Origin: Mangrovicoccus sp. HB161399
Lineage (GTDB): Bacteria; Pseudomonadota; Alphaproteobacteria; Rhodobacterales; Rhodobacteraceae
Length of the DNA stretch: 64,000 bases
NCBI RefSeq assembly: GCF_013184745.1
Contig: NZ_JAATVU010000026.1
Coordinates: 24,351 to 88,350, forward strand
Reading direction: 5' to 3'
How positions within the stretch are numbered: the first letter of the stretch is position 1; every line of letters starts with the position of its first letter. Positions 8,426 to 18,141 of this stretch are shown one piece after another. The translations under genes and the position numbers were made by a program. The notes under the pieces are model-generated. The model searched no databases. It saw nothing but the letters and a program-made list of their open reading frames with translations, and was not told the DNA's origin.

Positions 8426-9349
8426 ATGCTGAGCTATGTCGCAGGCCGTCTTGCCGCCATCGTGGCGCTTGCCTTCGGGATCAGCGGGCTGGTCTTCCTG
8501 ATGCTGCGGCTGATCCCGGGCGACCCGGTCATGGCACTGCTCGGCACGCAGGCGGCGAACCCGGAGGTGGTCGAGCGCCTGCGCCGCCAGCTCGGGCTCG
8601 ACGAGTCGATGGCCTCGCAATACGTCACCTGGCTCGGCAATCTCTTCCGCGGCGATTTCGGCTATTCCTACGGCCAGCAGCGCCCGGTCTCCGAACTGAT
8701 CGCCGCGAACTTCCCCGCCACGCTGCAGCTTACGGTCTGCGCCCTGTTCCTCTCGGTGCTGCTCGGCCTTGCCATCGGCATCGTCGCCGCGCTGAAGCGC
8801 AACCGCGCCGCCGACACGCTGGGCATGGGGCTGGCGCTGGCCCTGATGTCGATCCCGAGCTTCTGGCTCGGCCTCCTGCTGATCCTTCTCTTCGCCGTGA
8901 CCTGGCCGATCTTCGACGTGGTCGGCGGCACCGGCTTCAAGGGCGTGGTGCTGCCTGCGGTCACGCTGGCGCTCGGCACGGTCGGATTCAACGCCCGCTT
9001 CATCCGCTCCTCCGTGCTCTCGGCGCAGACGCAGAAGCACGTCATCACCGCCCGCGCGAAGGGGCTGAGCCGCGCCACCGTCTTCCTGCGCCACGTGCTG
9101 CGCAATTCGCTGCTGCCGATCCTGACGGTCGTGGGCATCCAGGTCGGCAACCTGCTGTCGGGCACGGTGGTGGTCGAGACCGTCTTCTCCCGCCCGGGGC
9201 TCGGCCGGCTGCTGGTCGATGCGATCCTGTCGAAGGACTACCTGACCGTCCAGGCGGTCGTGCTGATCATTGCCGTCATCTATGCCGGCGCCAATTTCGT
9301 GGTCGATCTGTGCTATCCGCTGCTCGACCCCAGGATCGCGAGGCGCTGA
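8426..9349 (+). CDS. ABC transporter permease (DppB-like), second system
   Basis: Inner-membrane permease, 307 residues, first gene of a second peptide-type ABC operon. It shows the DppB N-terminal helix with MLRLIPGDPV, the segment LRRQLGLDE, about six hydrophobic helices and the docking loop ITARAKGLSRATVFLRHVLRN near 205-225. The C-terminus ends in LCYPLLDPRI, typical of the family. A Shine-Dalgarno site is weak, with GGAG 13 nt upstream. It works with the DppC-like permease starting 4 bp downstream. Confidence 0.94.
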   Translation: MLSYVAGRLAAIVALAFGISGLVFLMLRLIPGDPVMALLGTQAANPEVVERLRRQLGLDESMASQYVTWLGNLFRGDFGYSYGQQRPVSELIAANFPATLQLTVCALFLSVLLGLAIGIVAALKRNRAADTLGMGLALALMSIPSFWLGLLLILLFAVTWPIFDVVGGTGFKGVVLPAVTLALGTVGFNARFIRSSVLSAQTQKHVITARAKGLSRATVFLRHVLRNSLLPILTVVGIQVGNLLSGTVVVETVFSRPGLGRLLVDAILSKDYLTVQAVVLIIAVIYAGANFVVDLCYPLLDPRIARR

Positions 9350-9352
9350 TCC

Positions 9353-10240
9353 ATGGCAATTGCCGAAACCCTTCCCGCCGACGACAGCGGCCTCGCCGCC
9401 AAGACCCCGCTCACGGTCTCCGTCCTGCGCGCCTTCCGCCACCGGTCGCTGGCTGCCGGAACGCTGATCTGCGTGGTGCTGGCGGCTCTGGTGATCTGCG
9501 CGCCGCTGCTGACCGGTTTCGATCCGGCGAAGCAGAGCGCGATGGAGACCTTCCAGGCGCCGTCGCTGGCGCACCCGATGGGCACAGACGCCTTCGGCCG
9601 GGACATGATGGCCCGCGTCCTCTATGGCGGCCGCGTCACCATGCTGGCCAGCCTCGCCGTCGTCGTCATGGGGGCCATCGCGGGCACCATCCTGGGCCTC
9701 GTCGCGGGCTATGCCGGCGGGGCGGCGGGCTTCGCGATCATGCGGCTCGTCGATCTGCTGCTGGCCTTCCCCGGCATCCTGCTGGCGCTGGCGATCACCG
9801 CGATCCTCGGGCCGGGGCTCGTGAACGGCATCATCGCCATCTCGATCATCCTCGTCCCGGTCTATGCCCGCCTCGTGGAAGGCGCCACGCGCGAGATCCG
9901 CAGCCTGCCTTTCGTCGATGCCGCCATCGTGCTGGGCGCGGGGCCCATCCGGGTGATGGCCACGCATATCCTGCCCAATGTCATGAGCTCGGTCATCGTG
10001 ATGACCACGACCTGGCTGGGCGTCGCGGCGCTCTGGATCACCGCTCTCGGCTTCATCGGACTGGGCGTGCAGCCGCCGCAGCCGGAATGGGGCGCGATCC
10101 TGAATGACGGCCAGATGTTCCTGACGCTGGCCTGGTGGATGACCGTCTTTCCGGGCGTGTTCCTGTCGCTCTTCATCATCGGGGTGAACCTGATGGGCGA
10201 CGGGCTGCGCGATGTGCTGGACCCGACCATCGCAGACTGA
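9353..10240 (+). CDS. ABC transporter permease (DppC-like), second system
   Basis: Inner-membrane permease, 295 residues. The DppC features are the N-terminal helix around 35-55, the loop HPMGTDAFGRDMMARVLYGG, five more helices and the docking loop VDAAIVLGAGPIRVMATHILPN. The C-terminus LMGDGLRDVLDPTI is characteristic. It follows the DppB-like gene by 3 bp and is followed after 48 bp by the binding-protein gene. Substrate unknown. Confidence 0.94.
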   Translation: MAIAETLPADDSGLAAKTPLTVSVLRAFRHRSLAAGTLICVVLAALVICAPLLTGFDPAKQSAMETFQAPSLAHPMGTDAFGRDMMARVLYGGRVTMLASLAVVVMGAIAGTILGLVAGYAGGAAGFAIMRLVDLLLAFPGILLALAITAILGPGLVNGIIAISIILVPVYARLVEGATREIRSLPFVDAAIVLGAGPIRVMATHILPNVMSSVIVMTTTWLGVAALWITALGFIGLGVQPPQPEWGAILNDGQMFLTLAWWMTVFPGVFLSLFIIGVNLMGDGLRDVLDPTIAD

Positions 10241-10288
10241 ATTTCGAGGGGCGCGAAGACCCCCCAACCCCAACAGTGGAGTAGATCA

Positions 10289-11845
10289 ATGACATCACGA
10301 AAGCTTCCCGCCCTGCTGGCCGCCGCCGGCCTCTGCCTGTCCGGGACCGCCCATGCCAACGAGCTGGTGGTCGGCTGGGCCGAGACCAATGACACGCTTA
10401 ACCCTGTCACCACCGGCAAGCGCAACGTGGGCCCGATCCTGTCGAACATCTTCGACACGCTGGTCTGGATCTCGCCAGACTTCGAGGTCGAGCCGCTGCT
10501 CGCCGAAAGCTGGACCGTCTCCGATGACGGGCTGACCTATGTGTTCAAGCTGCGCGAGGACGTGACCTTCCATGACGGCACGCCCTTCAATGCCGCCGCC
10601 GTCGTGTCGAATGTCGAGTACATCACCGGCGAGAACACCCAGTCGAAGATCTCGCTCGGGCTGCTGGGTCCCTGCGCCCATGCCGAAGCCACCGGCGAAT
10701 ACGAGGTGACCTTCACCTGCGACGAGATCTACGCGCCGCTGCTGGCGCAGATGGGCGAGCCCTATCTCGGCATGCAGTCGCCCGCCGCCATCGAGGAATA
10801 CGGCGCCGAACTGGGCCAGCACCCTGTCGGCACCGGCCCCTTCAAGTTCGTTTCCTGGACCCCGAGCCAGAGCATCGTGCTGGAGAAGAATCCCGACTAC
10901 AACTGGATGGCCGCCTCGCTCGGCCACGACGGCCCGGCGGCAATCGACAAGATCACCTTCCAGATCGTGCCGAACCCGCAGAGCCGCGTGCAGCAGTTCC
11001 AGTCCGGCCAGAGCCAGGTCATGCAGCAGACCCCCGGCCTCTACTGGAAGACGCTGACTGCCTCCGGCAAGTACACGGAACTGCCTGTCGAGATCAGCGG
11101 CCTGGGCATCTTCGCCCCGATCAACGCCTCGCTCTTCCCGACCGACGACATCCTGGTGCGCAAGGCGATCATGTACGCCGTCGACCAGAAGGCGCTGATC
11201 CAGCTGGCCGAGGCCGGGGTCTATCCGCCGAGCTACACGCCGCTCTCGGTCGGCATGCTGGGCCATGACGAGGATGCCGAAGGCAAGTACCCCTACGATC
11301 CCGAGAAGGCGAAGAGCCTGCTGACCGAGGCGGGGTGGGAATTCGACGGCACGACCTGGACCAAGGACGGCAAGACGCTGTCGGTGAAGATCACCGCGAT
11401 CTCCGGCAAGGCGCATTACATGGCGCAGGCGCAGGCGATCCAGGGCTTCCTGTCGGAAATCGGCTTCGATGCGCAGTTCGAGGCGCTGAACGCGCCGGCC
11501 TGGCTCGACCTGAACATCGACGGCGGCTCCACGCTGACGCCGTCCCAGTATATCGGCGTCGACCCCGATGCGCTGCATTTCTGGTTCCTGCCCGACCAGT
11601 ACTTCAACTGGAGCCACTGGACCAATGACGAGCTGACCGACCTGATCTACCAGGGCCGGTCCGAGCTGGACCACGGCAAGCGCGCGGCGATCTACCAGAA
11701 GATCCAGGACATCCTTCTGGACAACGCAGTGATCCTGCCGATCCGCCAGAACCTCGACCTGACGCTGGCCGACAAGTCGGTCACCGGCATCACCTGGTCG
11801 GGCGGCGGCTTCCAGTATTTCGGCGCTGCATCCATCGCCGAGTGA
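10289..11845 (+). CDS. ABC transporter substrate-binding protein, family 5, second system
   Basis: Periplasmic binding protein of 518 residues with a Sec signal peptide (about 1-23, ending in AHA). Family signatures include YVFKLREDVTFHDGTPFNA near 90 and GTGPFKFVSW near 185. TGGAG stands in front of the start. It is only distantly similar to the binding protein of the minus-strand system, so the two importers probably take different, if related, ligands. A hairpin follows its stop, and the next gene is an amidohydrolase rather than an ATPase. Confidence 0.94.
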   Translation: MTSRKLPALLAAAGLCLSGTAHANELVVGWAETNDTLNPVTTGKRNVGPILSNIFDTLVWISPDFEVEPLLAESWTVSDDGLTYVFKLREDVTFHDGTPFNAAAVVSNVEYITGENTQSKISLGLLGPCAHAEATGEYEVTFTCDEIYAPLLAQMGEPYLGMQSPAAIEEYGAELGQHPVGTGPFKFVSWTPSQSIVLEKNPDYNWMAASLGHDGPAAIDKITFQIVPNPQSRVQQFQSGQSQVMQQTPGLYWKTLTASGKYTELPVEISGLGIFAPINASLFPTDDILVRKAIMYAVDQKALIQLAEAGVYPPSYTPLSVGMLGHDEDAEGKYPYDPEKAKSLLTEAGWEFDGTTWTKDGKTLSVKITAISGKAHYMAQAQAIQGFLSEIGFDAQFEALNAPAWLDLNIDGGSTLTPSQYIGVDPDALHFWFLPDQYFNWSHWTNDELTDLIYQGRSELDHGKRAAIYQKIQDILLDNAVILPIRQNLDLTLADKSVTGITWSGGGFQYFGAASIAE

Positions 11846-11854
11846 CCTGATCCC

Positions 11855-11879
11855 GGCCGGTCCCCTTGCGGGGCCGGCC
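11855..11879 (+). terminator. Intercistronic hairpin after the second binding-protein gene
   Basis: GGCCGGTCCCC and GGGGCCGGCC pair around a TTGC loop with one bulged T. It lies 10 bp after the binding-protein stop. No T-run follows and the next gene starts 32 bp later, so attenuation or mRNA protection is more likely than full termination. Confidence 0.55.
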
Positions 11880-11910
11880 CACCAAGACGACCCGAGGCAG
11901 GAGTTTCCCC

Positions 11911-13164
11911 ATGTCCCATTTCCTGAAGGCCGCGCAGCTGATCGACGGCACGGGCAGCGCGCCGCTTCCCGATCCGCTGGTCCAGATCGGAGGCGGCCGG
12001 ATCCTGTCGGTCGGGCAGGGGCCTGCACCATCGGGCGCAAAGGTGCAGGAGTTTCCCGGCGGCACCATCCTGCCCGGGCTGATCGAGACCCATTCCCACC
12101 TGAACCTGCCCGGCAACGGCCTGACGCTGGAAGAGGCGATGCGCGAGGGCGTGGAGGTCATGCTCGCCACTACCATGGGCAACGCCGCCACGGCGCTGCG
12201 CGCGGGCATCACCACGATCCGCGATCTCGGCGCCTTCGGCACCACGTCGATCTCGGCGCGCCGCGCCATCGAGCTGGGCTATGCCGAGGGCGCGCGCATC
12301 ATGGCCTGCGGCCAGCCGATCACCATCACCGGCGGCCATACCTGGTACATGGGCGGCGAGGCGGATGGCGAGGACGGGCTGCGCCTGAAGGTCCGCCAAA
12401 TGATCAAGGACGGGGCCGATTTCATCAAGGTGATGGGCTCGGGCGGCGGCACTCTGGGCACCATGGCCTGGCGCCCGGCCTACAGCCTGCCCGAGATGCA
12501 GGCCATCGTCGGCGAAAGCCACCGCAACGGCCGCATGGTCACGGTCCACTGCCTCTGCGCCGAGGCCATCGACATCGCCATCACCGCGGGCGTCGACCAG
12601 ATCGAGCATGCGGGCTTCCTCACCGGGCCGGGCACGCAGAGCTATGATCCCGCCGTTGCCGACCGGCTGGCGGCTTCCGGCATCCCCGTCACCTCGACGC
12701 TTGCGGTCTGCGGCACGATCCTCAACGCCTTGCGCGCGCTGGAAAGCCCGCGGCCCGACCAGGTGGCCTTCCTCGACCGCTGGGTGAAGACGCTGGCGAT
12801 GAACATGGATCACGGCCGCAAGCTGCGCGAGGCCGGCGTGCGCTTCGTTGCCGGGACCGATGCTGGCTGGCGCTACACCTCCTTCGACAGCCTCGTGCAG
12901 GAGATGGAGCTGCTGGAGCAGATCGGGATGAGCCGCGGCGAGGCGATCCATGCCGCCACCGGCTTTGCCGCAGAGGCGATCCACCTGCACGGCCGCGGCA
13001 CCATCGCCGAGGGCATGGCCGCCGACGTCATCGTCACGCCGGGCGATCCGCTCGCAGATCTCGACGCGCTGCGCGACCTCGACCTGATCCTGAAGGACGG
13101 CCGTTCCATCGCCCCGGCGGGCCGGGCCGCAATGAACCCGGTCGCGGCGAGCTGCCCGGCATGA
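11911..13164 (+). CDS. Metal-dependent amidohydrolase (imidazolonepropionase/prolidase-like)
   Basis: Cytoplasmic amidohydrolase-superfamily enzyme of 417 residues that should hydrolyse an amide or peptide-like bond. Metal-site elements are visible: GLIETHSHL (the HxH pair, about 55-62), a probable carboxylated Lys in DFIKVMGSG, His in MVTVHC, His in QIEHAGF, and Asp in FVAGTDAG. The ATG at 11911 has GCAGGAG just upstream. It sits inside the transport operon between the binding protein and the ATPases and overlaps the next gene as ATGA. It therefore probably acts on the imported compound. Confidence 0.87.
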   Translation: MSHFLKAAQLIDGTGSAPLPDPLVQIGGGRILSVGQGPAPSGAKVQEFPGGTILPGLIETHSHLNLPGNGLTLEEAMREGVEVMLATTMGNAATALRAGITTIRDLGAFGTTSISARRAIELGYAEGARIMACGQPITITGGHTWYMGGEADGEDGLRLKVRQMIKDGADFIKVMGSGGGTLGTMAWRPAYSLPEMQAIVGESHRNGRMVTVHCLCAEAIDIAITAGVDQIEHAGFLTGPGTQSYDPAVADRLAASGIPVTSTLAVCGTILNALRALESPRPDQVAFLDRWVKTLAMNMDHGRKLREAGVRFVAGTDAGWRYTSFDSLVQEMELLEQIGMSRGEAIHAATGFAAEAIHLHGRGTIAEGMAADVIVTPGDPLADLDALRDLDLILKDGRSIAPAGRAAMNPVAASCPA

Positions 13165-14129
13165 CGGCAGCCCCGGTCCTCTCGGTGCGGGACCTCCGCA
13201 CCCATTTCGACACGCCGAAGGGCACGGTCCGCGCGGTCGACGGCGTCAGCTTCGACGTGCCCGAGGGCCGCACCGTCGGCATCGTCGGCGAGAGCGGCTC
13301 GGGAAAGTCCGTCACCTCGCTCTCGGTCATGGGGCTGATCGACCCGCCGGGGCGCATCGCGGGCGGCGAGATCCTGTTCCGCGGCCGCGACCTGGCGCAG
13401 CTGTCCGAGCGAGAGCGGCAGGCCCTGCGCGGCCAGGCGCTCTGCCTCGTCTTCCAGGACCCGATGGCGGCGCTGAACCCGGTCTACCGCATCGGGCGGC
13501 AAGTGGAGGAGACCATCCTCGCCCATCATGCCATCCCCCGCCGCGAGGCCGCCGCCCGCGCGGTGGAGCTGCTGCGCATGGTCGGCATCCCCGACCCCGA
13601 GGCGCGGGCGAAGGAATTCCCGCACAACCTTTCAGGCGGCATGCGCCAGCGCGTGACCATCGCCATGGCGATGGCGAACAAGCCGGACCTGCTGATCCTC
13701 GACGAGCCGACAACCGCGCTCGACGTCACCATCCAGGCGCAGATCCTCGACCTCGTGCGCGGCCTGACCGGCACCACCGTCATGCTGATCACCCACGACA
13801 TCGGCGTCGTGCGCGAGATGTGCGACGAGGTGGTCGTCATGTATGGCGGGCGGATCATGGAGCATGGGCCGGTCGCCGAGATCACCCGCCGCCCGCGCCA
13901 TCCCTACACCGCCGGGCTCCTGGCCTCGCTGCCGTCTGGGCGTCTGCGCGGCCAGCGGCTGCAGCCCATCGCCGGATCGGTGCCGAGCCCGCATGCCATG
14001 CCGCCGGGCTGTCCCTTCGCGCCGCGCTGCCCGAAGGCGATGGCGCGCTGTGCCGAGGTCCCCGCGATGGCGGAACCCGCGCCGGGCCACCGCGTCGCCT
14101 GCTGGCTGGAGGAGACCGTCCATGGGTAA
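13161..14129 (+). CDS. ABC transporter ATP-binding protein (DppD-like), second system
   Basis: ATPase of 322 residues. Walker [10 protein letters not shown] lies near 43-51, the Q-loop is [11 protein letters not shown], the signature SGGMRQR, Walker [13 protein letters not shown] and the H-loop THD. The C-terminal oligopeptide extension has the CPFAPRCP cluster. It overlaps the amidohydrolase gene by 4 bp and the next ATPase gene by 8 bp. It pairs with that ATPase to energise the 8.4-10.2 kb permeases. Confidence 0.95.
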   Translation: MTAAPVLSVRDLRTHFDTPKGTVRAVDGVSFDVPEGRTVGIVGESGSGKSVTSLSVMGLIDPPGRIAGGEILFRGRDLAQLSERERQALRGQALCLVFQDPMAALNPVYRIGRQVEETILAHHAIPRREAAARAVELLRMVGIPDPEARAKEFPHNLSGGMRQRVTIAMAMANKPDLLILDEPTTALDVTIQAQILDLVRGLTGTTVMLITHDIGVVREMCDEVVVMYGGRIMEHGPVAEITRRPRHPYTAGLLASLPSGRLRGQRLQPIAGSVPSPHAMPPGCPFAPRCPKAMARCAEVPAMAEPAPGHRVACWLEETVHG

Positions 14130-15102
14130 GCATGTCTCCGAAGACGCTCTGGTCTCGATCCGCGACCTGAAGGTGCATTACGGCGGCAAGGGCGTTCTGG
14201 CCTCGCAGCGCGCCGACGTGGTGCGCGCGGTCGACGGCGTGACGCTCGACATCCGCCGCGGCGAGACGCTGGGGCTGGTCGGCGAATCCGGCTGCGGCAA
14301 GTCCACCTTGGGCCGGGCACTGATGCGGCTGGAGGACCCGCGCGAAGGCTCGATCCTGTTCGAGGGCGAGGACCTTGCCAAGGCGCGGGGCCAGAAACTC
14401 CGGGATCTGCGCAAGGACATGCAGGTCATTTTCCAGGACCCGATGAGCAGCCTCGACCCGCGCATGAAGATCCGCCGGATCATCGCCGAAGGGCTGGTGA
14501 TCGGCGGCGTGCCGAAGGCGGAACGCGACGCCCGCGTCGAAGAGCTGATCGAGATCGTCGGCCTGCGCCGCGAGCATCTCGACCGCTATCCGCACGAATT
14601 CTCCGGCGGCCAGCGGCAGCGGATCGGCATCGCAAGGGCGCTGGCCATGCGGCCGAAATTCGTGGTCGCGGACGAACCCGTCTCGGCGCTCGACGTGTCG
14701 ATCCAGAGCCAGGTGCTGAACCTCTTGTCGGACCTGCAGGACAGCTTCGGCCTGACCTACCTGTTCATCGCGCATGACCTGTCGGTGGTGGAATACATCT
14801 CCGACCGGGTCGGCGTGATGTATCTCGGTCGGCTGGTGGAACTGGCCGACACGGCGGATCTCTATGCCAATCCGCTGATGCCCTATACCCAGGCGCTGCT
14901 GTCGGCGATCCCCGACCGCGAGGCCGAGACCGGGGAGGCGCGCATCATCCTGCAGGGCGACGTGCCGAGCCCCCGCAACCCGCCATCCGGCTGCCCGTTC
15001 CGCACCCGCTGCTGGCGGGCGGAGGCGGCCTGTGCCGAAACAAGGCCGGAATTGCGCGAGATCCGCCCGCGCCACTGGGCCGCCTGCCATTTCGCGGAGT
15101 AA
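14122..15102 (+). CDS. ABC transporter ATP-binding protein (DppF-like), second system
   Basis: ATPase of 326 residues. Walker [11 protein letters not shown]-loop [12 protein letters not shown], signature SGGQRQR, Walker [12 protein letters not shown] and H-loop AHD are all present. The oligopeptide C-terminal extension has the CPFRTRC cluster. The ATG at 14122 is chosen because it gives the normal DppF length; it lies within the end of the preceding ATPase gene. An SDR dehydrogenase gene follows after 8 bp, so the catabolic genes are part of the same transcript. Confidence 0.95.
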   Translation: MGKHVSEDALVSIRDLKVHYGGKGVLASQRADVVRAVDGVTLDIRRGETLGLVGESGCGKSTLGRALMRLEDPREGSILFEGEDLAKARGQKLRDLRKDMQVIFQDPMSSLDPRMKIRRIIAEGLVIGGVPKAERDARVEELIEIVGLRREHLDRYPHEFSGGQRQRIGIARALAMRPKFVVADEPVSALDVSIQSQVLNLLSDLQDSFGLTYLFIAHDLSVVEYISDRVGVMYLGRLVELADTADLYANPLMPYTQALLSAIPDREAETGEARIILQGDVPSPRNPPSGCPFRTRCWRAEAACAETRPELREIRPRHWAACHFAE

Positions 15103-15110
15103 GAGAAGAC

Positions 15111-15845
15111 ATGGACATTCGTTTCGACGGTCTCAAGGTGGCCGTCACCGGCGCGGGCCACGGCATCGGCCGCCGCATCGCGCAGGATTTCGCCCGCGAC
15201 GGCGCCGAGGTGCTGGCGCTCGACATCAACGAAGCCGGGCTGGCCGAAACCGCCGGGCCGGGCATCGCCACGGCGGTTCTCGACGTCACCGACCCGGATG
15301 CCGTCGCCGCGATCTTCGCGGAGTTCCCGGCCGACGTGCTGGTGCATTCCGCCGGCGGCGTGAAGGGCCAGGCGGGCCGCCCGGTGGAGGAAATCAGCCT
15401 TGCCGACTGGCAGGCCATCCTCGACGTGAACCTCACGGGCGCCTTCCTATGTGCGCAGGCGGCGATCCCGGCGATGAAGGCCAGGGGCAAGGGCCGGATC
15501 GTGACGATTACCTCGGGCGCGGGGCTGGGGCCCAGCCTGACCGGCATCCAGGCCTATGCCAGCGCGAAACACGGCGAGGTCGGCCTGACCCGCCAGCTGG
15601 CGCATGAGCTGGGGCCGCACGGCATCACCGTGAATTCGGTCGCGCCGGGTTTCGTCCGGTCGAACCCCACGACCGAGAAGCAGTGGGAGGCCTACGGGCC
15701 GGAGGGGCAGGACCGGCTGGTCCAGGGCATCGCACGGCGCCGGACCGGCACGCCGGAGGACATCTCCGCCATGGTGCTGTTCCTTGCCAGCGGGCAGGCC
15801 GACTGGATCACCGGGCAGATCATCCGCGTGGACGGGGGCAAGTGA
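15111..15845 (+). CDS. SDR-family NAD(P)-dependent oxidoreductase
   Basis: Classical short-chain dehydrogenase of 244 residues. The cofactor motif TGAGHGIG is at about 12-19. The Ser-Tyr-Lys triad appears in ITSGAGLGP and YASAKHG (Tyr and Lys about 148 and 152), and the late segment WITGQIIRVDGGK is typical. The second motif reads HSAGG in place of NNAG. It probably oxidises an alcohol released from the imported compound. The stop overlaps the next start. Confidence 0.88.
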   Translation: MDIRFDGLKVAVTGAGHGIGRRIAQDFARDGAEVLALDINEAGLAETAGPGIATAVLDVTDPDAVAAIFAEFPADVLVHSAGGVKGQAGRPVEEISLADWQAILDVNLTGAFLCAQAAIPAMKARGKGRIVTITSGAGLGPSLTGIQAYASAKHGEVGLTRQLAHELGPHGITVNSVAPGFVRSNPTTEKQWEAYGPEGQDRLVQGIARRRTGTPEDISAMVLFLASGQADWITGQIIRVDGGK

Positions 15846-17254
15846 TGGCAACCCTGATTGAGACCACCGAGGCGGCGGCGCTGGCGCGCAAGGCCGAGGT
15901 GCAGGACCGCATCGCCCGCTTCGCCGCCATTCCCAGCGTGTCGACCGACCCGGTCTATGCGCCCTTCATGCGCCAGGCCGTGGAGTTCCTGACCGGCTAC
16001 CTGCGCGACATCGGCTTCGGCGCCGTGACCGTCAACGAGACCCCGGGCCATCCGATCGTCACCGCCGAGTGGATGGGCGCGCCGGGCGCGCCGACCATCC
16101 TGGTCTACGGCCATTACGACGTGCAGCCGCCCGACCCTCTGGAGGCCTGGCTGACCCCGCCTTTCGAGCCCGCGGTGCGCGACGGCCGCCTCTACGGCCG
16201 CGGCGTGTCGGACGACAAGGGTCCCCTGCTGGTCGCGCTCGGCGCGATGGAGGCCTGGCTGGCCGCGGGCGGGCTGCCGGTGAACGTCAAGCTGATGGTC
16301 GAGGGCGCAGAGGAGATGGGCAGCGCCCATCTGGAGGAATTCGTCGGGGCCAATGCAGACCGGCTGGCCGCGGATTTCCTGCTTTCCGCCGACGGCGCGA
16401 TGTGGCGGGCCGACCTGCCCAGCGTCACCGTGGCGAGCCGCGGCATGTGCGCGCTGAACGTCCATCTCAAGGGCGCGGCCAAGGATCTGCATTCCGGGCG
16501 CTACGGCGGCGGCGTTCCGAATGCCGCGCAGGTGCTGATGCAGCTCTGCGCGACGCTGCATGACGATCAGGGCCGCGTTGCCGTGTCCGGCTTTTACGAC
16601 GGCGTGACCCCGCCGGATGCGGCGCAGCGCGCGGCGCTTGCCGCGCTGCCCTTCGACGAGGCGGCCTTCCTGGCCGGGCTGGGCGTCAAGGCGCCCGCGG
16701 GCGAGGCGGGCTACGGCTTTCTCGAGCGCAACTGGCTCAGGCCCACCCTGGAGGTGAACGGGCTGAAGGCGGGCTATACCGGCACCGGCTTCAAGACGGT
16801 GATCGGGGCGGAGGCGGAGGCCAAGCTGTCCTGCCGCCTCGTGCCCGGGCAGAGGCCGGAGCGCATCCTCGGGCTGCTGAAGGACCACCTGCGCCGCCAT
16901 TGTCCGGACACCGTCGCGCTGCGCTTCGAGGAAAAGCCCGGCGGCGCGCATCCCTCGATCATCGCCGAGGACCATCCCGGCGTGCGGCTGGCGCTGGACA
17001 TCCTGTCGGAAACCTCCGGCCAGACGGCGCGCTGCGTCCGCATGGGCGCGACCATCCCGATCGCCGAGATGGCGCAGCGGGTGCTGGGCATGGGGACGGT
17101 GTTCTTCTCCTTCTCCACCGCCGACGAGGATTACCATGCGCCGAACGAGTTCTTCCGGCTGGCGCGGATGGAGGAAGGGCTGACCGCCTGGACGCGCTAT
17201 CTGGGGCGGCTGGCGGAGATCGATTTCGGCAAGGCGAAGGAGGCGGCGGAATGA
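15845..17254 (+). CDS. M20-family metallopeptidase (dipeptidase/deacylase)
   Basis: Zinc-dependent cytoplasmic hydrolase of 469 residues, the length of M20 dipeptidases with an inserted dimerisation domain. Active-site elements are YGHYDVQPPDP (metal His and nearby Asp), GRGVSDDKGP (bridging Asp), EGAEEMGS (catalytic Glu-Glu) and the C-terminal DEDYHAPNEFF (metal His). The ATG at 15845 overlaps the preceding TGA. Its own stop overlaps the start of the deacetylase gene. It probably splits a dipeptide-like or N-acyl amino acid substrate delivered by the ABC system. Confidence 0.92.
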   Translation: MATLIETTEAAALARKAEVQDRIARFAAIPSVSTDPVYAPFMRQAVEFLTGYLRDIGFGAVTVNETPGHPIVTAEWMGAPGAPTILVYGHYDVQPPDPLEAWLTPPFEPAVRDGRLYGRGVSDDKGPLLVALGAMEAWLAAGGLPVNVKLMVEGAEEMGSAHLEEFVGANADRLAADFLLSADGAMWRADLPSVTVASRGMCALNVHLKGAAKDLHSGRYGGGVPNAAQVLMQLCATLHDDQGRVAVSGFYDGVTPPDAAQRAALAALPFDEAAFLAGLGVKAPAGEAGYGFLERNWLRPTLEVNGLKAGYTGTGFKTVIGAEAEAKLSCRLVPGQRPERILGLLKDHLRRHCPDTVALRFEEKPGGAHPSIIAEDHPGVRLALDILSETSGQTARCVRMGATIPIAEMAQRVLGMGTVFFSFSTADEDYHAPNEFFRLARMEEGLTAWTRYLGRLAEIDFGKAKEAAE

Positions 17255-18141
17255 ACGCGCAGGAACCCTGGCAATGGGACGAGAGCATCTGGCGGGGCAA
17301 GGTGGAGCGGGTGCGCGCAGGACGCCCGCTGAAGCCCGCCGCCTGGCCGGACGGCAAGCGCTGCGCCGTGGCGCTGAGCTTCGATGTGGACCATGACACG
17401 AACGAGCTGCGCGACGGCGGCGAGAGCATCGGCGCGATGAGCCGCGGCCAGTACGGCAACCGCCAGGGGATCCCGCGGATCATGGACCTGATCCGCCGCC
17501 ACGACCTCCGCGCGACCTTCTACGTGCCTGCCGTCGTGGCGCTGCTTTACCCGGGCGAGACGCGGATGTTCGCCGCCGAGGGCCACGAGGTCGGCATCCA
17601 TGGCTGGATCCACGAGCGCAACTCGATCCTGCCCGAGCCCGCCGAACGCGACCTGCAGATGCGCTCCGCCGACACGCTGGAGAAGGTCGCGGGCATCCGC
17701 CCGGTCGGCATCCGCACGCCGAGCTGGGATTTCTCGCACCACACGCTGGAGATCACCCGCGACATGGGGCTGCTCTATGACAGCTCGCTGATGGCCGATG
17801 TCGACTGCCACGAGCTGCTGCTTGACGGCGAGGATTGCGGCGTGGTCGAGCTGCCGGTCGAATGGATCCGCGACGACGCGGTCTATTTCAACATGAACCG
17901 CTTCTCGGCGCTGCGCCCCTACACCCCGCCCGAGGGCGTCTTCGACATCTTCCGCCGCGAATTCGAGGCGGCCCATGCCGAGGGCGGCATCTTCCAGCTG
18001 ACCATGCATCCCCATGTCATCGGCTACCGCTCGCGCATCTGGATCCTCGAGGAGCTGGTGCGGCTGATCAGGACCAAGGGCGATTGCTGGATCGCCACCC
18101 ATGCCGAGATCGCCGCCTGGGCGAAAGACCATGCCGCCTGA
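17251..18141 (+). CDS. Polysaccharide-deacetylase-fold hydrolase (PuuE/HpPgdA-like)
   Basis: NodB-fold hydrolase of 296 residues without a signal peptide. The fold is seen in ALSFDVDHDTNEL (metal Asp), EVGIHGWIHERN (the His-x3-His pair) and FQLTMHPHVIGYRSR. The soluble location and motif spacing match the PuuE/HpPgdA branch, which includes allantoinase and cyclic-imidase-like enzymes rather than cell-wall deacetylases; this subgrouping is from memory of the family. The ATG at 17251 overlaps the M20 stop. In this operon a cyclic amide or formamide substrate is plausible. Confidence 0.85.
   Translation: MNAQEPWQWDESIWRGKVERVRAGRPLKPAAWPDGKRCAVALSFDVDHDTNELRDGGESIGAMSRGQYGNRQGIPRIMDLIRRHDLRATFYVPAVVALLYPGETRMFAAEGHEVGIHGWIHERNSILPEPAERDLQMRSADTLEKVAGIRPVGIRTPSWDFSHHTLEITRDMGLLYDSSLMADVDCHELLLDGEDCGVVELPVEWIRDDAVYFNMNRFSALRPYTPPEGVFDIFRREFEAAHAEGGIFQLTMHPHVIGYRSRIWILEELVRLIRTKGDCWIATHAEIAAWAKDHAA

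Noticed and set aside
8225..10273. Open frame of 682 codons on the minus strand opposite the permeases, and a similar plus-strand frame
   Set aside because: The Asp/His/Arg/Gln-rich translations are typical shadows of membrane-protein genes; the permeases in the other frame have clear family motifs.
17251..18141. Cell-wall chitin or peptidoglycan deacetylase
   Set aside because: There is no signal peptide and the gene is embedded in a transport and amide-catabolic operon; the motif spacing fits the soluble PuuE/HpPgdA type better.
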